From assembly GCA_048594975.1 (NCBI GenBank), contig JBMDXQ010000124.1, positions 1 through 64,000 on the forward strand: 64,000 nt of DNA, read 5' to 3'. The position numbers and the translations under genes were made by a program. The notes under the pieces are model-generated. The model had not been told where the DNA came from and made no database searches. It worked only from the letters and a program-made list of their open reading frames with translations. Positions 59,828 through 64,000 of the stretch are shown here, one piece after another; within the stretch, counting starts at the first letter, position 1, and the number at the start of each line of letters is the position of its first letter. The DNA comes from JBMDXB01 sp048594975 (lineage in GTDB: Bacteria > Acidobacteriota > Vicinamibacteria > Vicinamibacterales > 2-12-FULL-66-21).

Positions 59828-60693
59828 GCGATCTGTTGCCGGGCGCGGCGGAAGTGGCGTTCGTGGATCTTCCAGCAACCGCGGAGGCCGCGATCGCCAG
59901 CGTGGTCATCGTCGCCCCCCGGGCGCGCATGCGCGAGGCAGCCGAGGCGCTGACGCCCTCGGCCGAGGCCGGCCTGCGGCCCATCCTGATCGTCTCCGAT
60001 CCGGAAACCGCAGCCAGCTTCCGCACGGCCGGCGGCGCGATCGTCCTCGAAGGGCTCAAGCCCGAGCACTTCGACAACGCCGTCGCCGCGTTGCGGCTGT
60101 CGAGTCTGCCGACGCTGGTCTGGTGGCGCGGCGGATCGGCCGACGCGCTGCCACGGCTCGCGTCACTGGCCGACCGTCTCGTGCTGGATACCGTCGACCC
60201 GGGCGAGGTCTGGCCGCTCGTCGGCCGCCTGGCGGAGCACACCGCCGTGACCGACATCCGGTGGGCGCGGCTCACGCGCTGGCGAACGCTGATGGCGCAT
60301 TTCTTCGACATCCCCGAGATCCGCGACGACGCGGCGGCGTTCCATTCCCTCGAGGTGCGCGGCGGCGACGTCCATGCGGCGCGTCTCTTCGCCGGCTGGC
60401 TCACCTCGTCGCTGGCGGTGCCGCCGGACTTCGTCGTCGACATCCGCGAGCGCGCGGGCGCACCCGCGATCCAGCACGTGTGCCTCGGGAACCGCGAGCG
60501 CCGCCTGATCCTGCGCCTGGCGCAGAGCCGGACGTGCGTCGTCACGGCGGTCGAGAGCGAGCGCGGGCCGGCGACGCGCATCGTCTCGCTCGGCGACCAG
60601 GGGCTCGCCGCGCTCATCGCCGAGGAGCTGCGCGTGCGCTCGCACGACGTCGCGTTCGAGCGCGCCGTCCGTGTAATGGAGGGGAGCCGTTGA
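59812..60693 (+). CDS. opcA: OpcA, glucose-6-phosphate dehydrogenase assembly/allosteric protein
   Basis: 293 residues if ATG 59812 is used (overlapping zwf by 16 nt), or 289 from GTG 59824. It carries the OpcA core LSSLPTLVWWRGGSADALP and TDIRWARLTRWRTLMAHFFD. OpcA is known from cyanobacteria and actinobacteria as a partner that activates G6PDH under redox control. The partner cysteines of cyanobacterial OpcA are not obvious here. The zwf-opcA order is the conserved arrangement. The stop overlaps the next gene. Confidence 0.9.
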   Translation: MEDAVSDLLPGAAEVAFVDLPATAEAAIASVVIVAPRARMREAAEALTPSAEAGLRPILIVSDPETAASFRTAGGAIVLEGLKPEHFDNAVAALRLSSLPTLVWWRGGSADALPRLASLADRLVLDTVDPGEVWPLVGRLAEHTAVTDIRWARLTRWRTLMAHFFDIPEIRDDAAAFHSLEVRGGDVHAARLFAGWLTSSLAVPPDFVVDIRERAGAPAIQHVCLGNRERRLILRLAQSRTCVVTAVESERGPATRIVSLGDQGLAALIAEELRVRSHDVAFERAVRVMEGSR

Positions 60694-62276
60694 TTGCACA
60701 CCACGCGACGACGCTGAACCTGGCAAGCGTGCTGGAGCAGCAGGCGCGACTGGTGCCCGGCCGTGTCGCGGTGACCTGCCGCGACACGAACATCAGCTAT
60801 GCCGAACTCGACCGGCGCGCGGCACAGATCGCCGCCGGCCTCGTCGCGCTGGGCATTGTCGCCGGGGACCGCGTCGCGCTCTCCTGCCCGAACCTGCCGT
60901 GGTTCCCGATGGTGTACTTCGGCATACTCAAGGCGGGAGCCGTGGTCGTGCCGCTCAACGTGCTGTTGAAGCCGCGCGAGATCGCGTACCACCTGCGCGA
61001 CTCCCAGGCGAAGGCGCTCCTGGCGTTCGAGGGGACGCCGGAGCTGCCGATGGCGCAGATGGCGCGCGCCGGCTGCGACGAGGCGCTCTGCCCGAACCTG
61101 GTGGTGATAACGCTCGACCCGGGCGCGCGCAGCCCGGTGTCGCCGTCGCTCACGCTCGGACAGCTGATGCACGGGCGGGCCGCCGCATCCGCGACCGTGC
61201 CGCGCCGGCCCGACGACACCGCCGTCATCCTCTACACGTCCGGGACGACCGGGCAGCCGAAGGGCGCCGAGCTGACGCACGCGAACATGGTGATGAACGC
61301 GATCGCGTCGCGCGAGATGTTCGCGCCGGCCGGCCGCGGCGGTCTCCAGCAGGACGTCCACCTCATCACGCTGCCGCTGTTCCACTCGACCGCGCAGACC
61401 TGCCAGATGAACTCCGGCCTGCACGCCGGCGCGCGGTTGGTGCTGCTGCCGCGCTTCGAGCCCGCAGCGGTGCTCGAGGCCGTGGCCCGCGAGCAGGCGA
61501 ACTTCTGGATTGGCGTCCCAACGATGTACTGGGCGCTGCTCAAGCACGTGGAGGTCGCGGCGATCGACCCGGCCCCGATCGCTGCGCACCTGAGCCTGTG
61601 CGTCTCGGGCGGTGCCCCGATGCCGGTGGAGGTCATGCAGCGGTTCGAGGCAACGTTCGGCGTACGCGTGCTCGAAGGCTACGGCCTGTCGGAAACCTCG
61701 CCGGTTGCGTGCTTCAACCAGGTGCACCGCGCCAGCAAGCCGGGCACCGTCGGCCTGCCGATCTTCGGCGTGGACCTGCAGTGCGTCGATGACAAGGGCA
61801 CGCCCGTACTCACCGGCGAGCGCGGCGAGGTCGTCATCCGCGGGCCCAACATCATGAAGGGGTACTACAACCGGCCGGAGGCGACCACGGAGGCGCTGCG
61901 CGATGGCTGGTTTCACACCGGCGACATCGGCACGATTGACGCCGACGGCTACGTGTCGATCGTCGACCGCAAGAAGGACATGATCCTGCGCGGCGGCTTC
62001 AGTGTGTACCCGCGGGAGCTGGAAGAAGTGATCATGACGCACCCGGCGGTGTCACTGGTCGCCGTCATCGGCGTGCCCGACGAGCGGCTCGGGGAGGAGG
62101 TGAAGGCCTTCGTCGTGAAGACGCCGGGCGCCAACACGACGGAGGCGGAGCTGCTCGACTGGTGCCGCGAGCAGTTCGCAGCGTACAAGTATCCGCGGCA
62201 GATCGAGTTCCGCGAGTCGCTGCCGGTCGGTGCGACCGGTAAGATCCTCAAGCGCGAGCTCCGCGCGGCGAGCTGA
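60690..62276 (+). CDS. Long-chain acyl-CoA ligase/AMP-binding enzyme
   Basis: 528 residues starting at TTG 60690, which overlaps the opcA stop and has GGAGGGG just upstream. The AMP-binding motif is VILYTSGTTGQPKGAELTHA, then YGLSETSPV and GWFHTGDIGTID. The C-terminal Lys is in LPVGATGKILKREL. It activates a carboxylic acid, probably a long-chain fatty acid, to its CoA ester. Why it is joined to zwf-opcA is not clear; both feed lipid metabolism (NADPH and acyl-CoA). Confidence 0.93.
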   Translation: MIAHHATTLNLASVLEQQARLVPGRVAVTCRDTNISYAELDRRAAQIAAGLVALGIVAGDRVALSCPNLPWFPMVYFGILKAGAVVVPLNVLLKPREIAYHLRDSQAKALLAFEGTPELPMAQMARAGCDEALCPNLVVITLDPGARSPVSPSLTLGQLMHGRAAASATVPRRPDDTAVILYTSGTTGQPKGAELTHANMVMNAIASREMFAPAGRGGLQQDVHLITLPLFHSTAQTCQMNSGLHAGARLVLLPRFEPAAVLEAVAREQANFWIGVPTMYWALLKHVEVAAIDPAPIAAHLSLCVSGGAPMPVEVMQRFEATFGVRVLEGYGLSETSPVACFNQVHRASKPGTVGLPIFGVDLQCVDDKGTPVLTGERGEVVIRGPNIMKGYYNRPEATTEALRDGWFHTGDIGTIDADGYVSIVDRKKDMILRGGFSVYPRELEEVIMTHPAVSLVAVIGVPDERLGEEVKAFVVKTPGANTTEAELLDWCREQFAAYKYPRQIEFRESLPVGATGKILKRELRAAS

Positions 62277-62342
62277 TGAGGGCCGGCAGCCGGCTTGCAT
62301 CGGCGACGGTAGAGGAAGACGGTATAGGAAGAGGAGGGGCTG

Positions 62343-62786
62343 ATGCCGAAATGCAGTGAAGTGATGACCCGCGAGCCGGTGTGCTGCGAGCCCTCCGACC
62401 CGATCCCCCGGGCAGCCGAGCTGATGAAGCGCGAGGACGTCGGGTCGGTGCCCGTGGTCGAGTCGCGGGCTGACAACCGCCTGGTCGGCATCGTCACGGA
62501 CCGCGACATTGTCGTCAAGCTCGTGGCCGAGGGCCGCAAGGTGGAGAGCGCGACGGTCCGCGACACGATGACGCCGCACCCGGTGTGCTGCCGCGAGGAC
62601 GATGACGTGAGCCGGGCCGTGGCGCTGATGGAGGAGCGCCAGGTCCGACGCATGCCGGTCGTGACGGCGGACGGCCGGCTGTCGGGCATCATTGCCCAGG
62701 CGGACATCGCCACGAGGCTGCACCGCGATCGTACGACTGGTGAGCTGGTCGAAGCGATTTCCGAGAGCGGAACGACGCGCCGCTGA
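62343..62786 (+). CDS. Paired CBS-domain protein
   Basis: 147 residues made of two CBS domains (MKREDVGSVPVVESRADNRL and VALMEERQVRRMPVVTADGR). AGGAGGGG precedes ATG 62343. Such stand-alone pairs bind adenine nucleotides and often regulate transporters or enzymes as energy sensors. It lies upstream of the gas-vesicle genes on the same strand but has its own promoter-length gap (100 nt) to them. Confidence 0.9.
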   Translation: MPKCSEVMTREPVCCEPSDPIPRAAELMKREDVGSVPVVESRADNRLVGIVTDRDIVVKLVAEGRKVESATVRDTMTPHPVCCREDDDVSRAVALMEERQVRRMPVVTADGRLSGIIAQADIATRLHRDRTTGELVEAISESGTTRR

Positions 62787-62843
62787 CCCCTGACGGCCGC
62801 CCTCCAGCCGCGCTGGCGAGCGGCCGTCCAGCCCGTCCGTCGG

Positions 62844-62873
62844 TTGCCTGCCTGAGATAGCGTGGGATATATT
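62844..62873 (+). promoter_or_regulatory. Promoter for the gas-vesicle genes
   Basis: TTGCCT (62844-62849) and TATATT (62868-62873), 18-nt spacer. The start would be about 62880, leaving a leader of about seven bases before the ATG at 62887. Confidence 0.55.
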
Positions 62874-62886
62874 CGCGTGCGGCAAA

Positions 62887-63210
62887 ATGGCTGTGGACCT
62901 TCCCACGTCGCATCGCTCGACCGGACTCGTCGATGTTCTCGATCGCGTGCTCGACAAGGGATTGGTCATTGCCGGCGACATCAAGGTCTCACTGGCTGAA
63001 GTCGAACTGCTGACGATCCGGATCCGCCTTCTCGTGTGTTCCCTCGACAAAGCGCAGGAGATTGGCCTCGACTGGTGGCGGTACGACAGGGATCTGTCCT
63101 CGGGCGCCCGGCGTTCGGCCCTGGCCGCCCATGACGAGCTTCGCGAGCAGATCCTCGCGCTCGAGCGGAAGGTGGACGCGTTGTCGGCAGCGTCGAGACG
63201 GCGCCGGTAG
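62887..63210 (+). CDS. Gas vesicle protein, GvpA/GvpJ family minor component
   Basis: 107 residues. The GvpA-family core is TGLVDVLDRVLDKGLVIAGD followed by VSLAEVELLTIRIRLLVCSL. The IAGDI variant and the later EIGLDWWRYDRD are typical of the GvpJ/GvpM/GvpS-like minor shell proteins, not of the main GvpA. A charged helical C-terminus follows. It probably seeds or caps the vesicle. The promoter is just upstream, and gvpA follows after 33 nt. Confidence 0.85.
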   Translation: MAVDLPTSHRSTGLVDVLDRVLDKGLVIAGDIKVSLAEVELLTIRIRLLVCSLDKAQEIGLDWWRYDRDLSSGARRSALAAHDELREQILALERKVDALSAASRRRR

Positions 63211-63243
63211 GCGATCCACGGTTGCGGGCAACAGGAGCGCAGC

Positions 63244-63570
63244 ATGGCAGTTGAACGGGCAGCCGGCGGGACGAGCCTCATCGACGTCCTCGACCGCGTG
63301 CTGGACAAAGGGATCGTCATCGACGCCTGGGTCCGCGTGTCGCTCGTCGGGATCGACCTCCTCACGGTCGAGGCGCGGGTGGTTGTCGCATCCATCGACA
63401 CCTACCTGAAGTATTCCGAAGCCGTAGGTTCGGTGCCGCCCGTCTCGCGGCCGCAGGCTGAGCTGACCGCCCACCAGAACGTCGTCGCGGAGAATGCCGC
63501 GCTGCGCGCCGAGCTGGCAGCGACGAAGGCGACGCGAGCGCGCCTGCGGAGGCGCACCCAGGAGGGATAG
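63244..63570 (+). CDS. gvpA: Gas vesicle structural protein GvpA with extended C-terminus
   Basis: 108 residues, longer than the usual ~70. The shell core is nearly canonical: SLIDVLDRVLDKGIVIDAW and RVSLVGIDLLTVEARVVVAS then YLKYSEAVG. The C-terminal 40 residues are helical and charged (HQNVVAENAALRAELAATKA), possibly a coiled coil. GvpA forms the gas-permeable wall of buoyancy organelles. Spacing to its neighbours indicates one operon. Confidence 0.9.
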   Translation: MAVERAAGGTSLIDVLDRVLDKGIVIDAWVRVSLVGIDLLTVEARVVVASIDTYLKYSEAVGSVPPVSRPQAELTAHQNVVAENAALRAELAATKATRARLRRRTQEG

Positions 63571-63573
63571 CCT

Positions 63574-64000
63574 GTGCTTCGGTCCGCTGGCGCGTCGACC
63601 GTGCCGGTTCCCAGGGTCGACACCGAAGCGAAACTCTCGATCGCCGAGTTCCTGCTGACGAGCACCGACCTGCAGGCCTCGACGCGGCGCGCCGTCGACT
63701 GGCTGGCGGTGTACGCCGACATCCGGCAGGCGCTGGTCGTGGTGGCGGAGCGCGGCACGGGCCAGTTGCTGCTCGTCGCCGAACATGGGCTGTCGGCAAG
63801 CGCGATTGCCGACTTTACAGTCACGCTCGACGAGACGTCGCACCCGTTCGTACGAGCGCTTGGCCGCTCCGAGCCGACCTACTTCGCCGGCCCGCCGCCC
63901 AACTACCGGCTGCCGGTCGACGTCCCGCCGTTCCACGCCATTCCCCTGCGCGACCAGGACGCTACCGGCTACGGCCTGCTGGTGGCGAGTGCGTCGGGAC
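63574..64000 (+). CDS. GAF-domain protein, C-terminus off the window
   Basis: GTG 63574 with GGAGGG eight bases upstream, four bases after the gvpA stop; 142 residues are visible and the frame is still open at 64000. The visible part is a GAF-like sensory domain (STRRAVDWLAVYADIRQALV, then HAIPLRDQDATGYGLLVAS). It is probably the input domain of a histidine kinase or transcription regulator for the gas-vesicle cluster. The output domain lies beyond the window, so the final class is unknown. Confidence 0.75.
   Translation, partial: MLRSAGASTVPVPRVDTEAKLSIAEFLLTSTDLQASTRRAVDWLAVYADIRQALVVVAERGTGQLLLVAEHGLSASAIADFTVTLDETSHPFVRALGRSEPTYFAGPPPNYRLPVDVPPFHAIPLRDQDATGYGLLVASASG

Noticed and set aside
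1..64000. tRNA, rRNA and insertion-sequence genes
   Set aside because: No tRNA cloverleaf, rRNA segment or transposase could be recognised; gaps are short and mostly accounted for by arrays.

Overview
The window is a GC-rich stretch of a Gram-negative bacterial chromosome. It most resembles an acidobacterium, probably of the Vicinamibacteria. That placement is inferred from a TonB-dependent receptor with an N-terminal carboxypeptidase-regulatory-like domain, two proteins of the acidobacterial VWFA-related type, an ECF sigma/anti-sigma pair, and the split arrangement of the nuo and atp genes. No 16S rRNA or tRNA gene is present, so the placement is not proven. Coding density is high and most genes belong to overlapping or closely spaced operons.

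Layout. 1-6137 (minus): the 5' part of a TonB-dependent receptor, two glycosyltransferases and a TolC-family outer-membrane channel. 6264-18164 (plus): an S9 peptidase, pyrE, truA, then the envelope/isoprenoid block uppS-cdsA-dxr-rseP, a DUF1028 protein, a secreted protein of unknown function, a MATE exporter and a small ORF. 18307-19545 (minus): ispG. 19728-20654 (plus): a glycine-zipper exported protein. 20746-29964 (minus): a long transcription unit that starts with two VWA proteins and continues through a cytochrome-c-assembly/HemX protein, hemA, hemC, cobA-hemD, hemB and hemL, i.e. the C5 route to haem. 30102-41792 (plus): nuoA-C-D-H-J-K-L-M-N followed by atpZ-atpI-atpB-atpE. This holds the complex I subunits without Fe-S clusters and part of the ATP synthase Fo sector. 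41994-45850 (plus): an EamA transporter, a fatty-acid desaturase and a dynamin-like GTPase. 45887-50628 (minus): a 1118-residue internally duplicated CPBP protease, an exported SAM methyltransferase and an HD hydrolase. 50721-51212 (plus): a YbaK/ProX deacylase. 51393-53207 (minus): typA/bipA. 53570-62276 (plus): ECF sigma factor, anti-sigma, HEAT protein, Rieske protein, cytochrome b fused to di-haem cytochrome c, zwf, opcA and acyl-CoA ligase. 62343-64000 (plus): a CBS protein and the start of a gas-vesicle cluster (two GvpA-family genes, then a GAF protein cut by the window edge).

The most unusual feature is non-coding. At least eleven intergenic gaps are filled by arrays of short words repeated with a strict 7-nucleotide period. 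The word differs between loci (for example ATCCCTA, ATGCCGA, CGATTGG, CACGTCG, GAACTAA, AGTCGCT), yet five of the six word families occur at two unrelated loci each, with 10-15 nt identities. Several arrays run from the stop codon of one gene to the start codon of the next. Many are bipartite, with the second half written in the reverse complement of the first, and in several cases the upstream stop codon lies inside the array. In one case the array enters the coding region of a glycosyltransferase, where the period becomes 6 (in frame) and returns to 7 immediately after the stop codon. I do not know a named element that matches this. Cyanobacterial heptanucleotide STRRs are the nearest analogy.

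Where promoters can be read (29972-30001 minus, 30050-30079 plus, 50654-50683 plus, 62844-62873 plus) they are sigma70-like hexamers with an 18-nt spacer. Some lie so close to the start codon that leaderless transcripts are likely.
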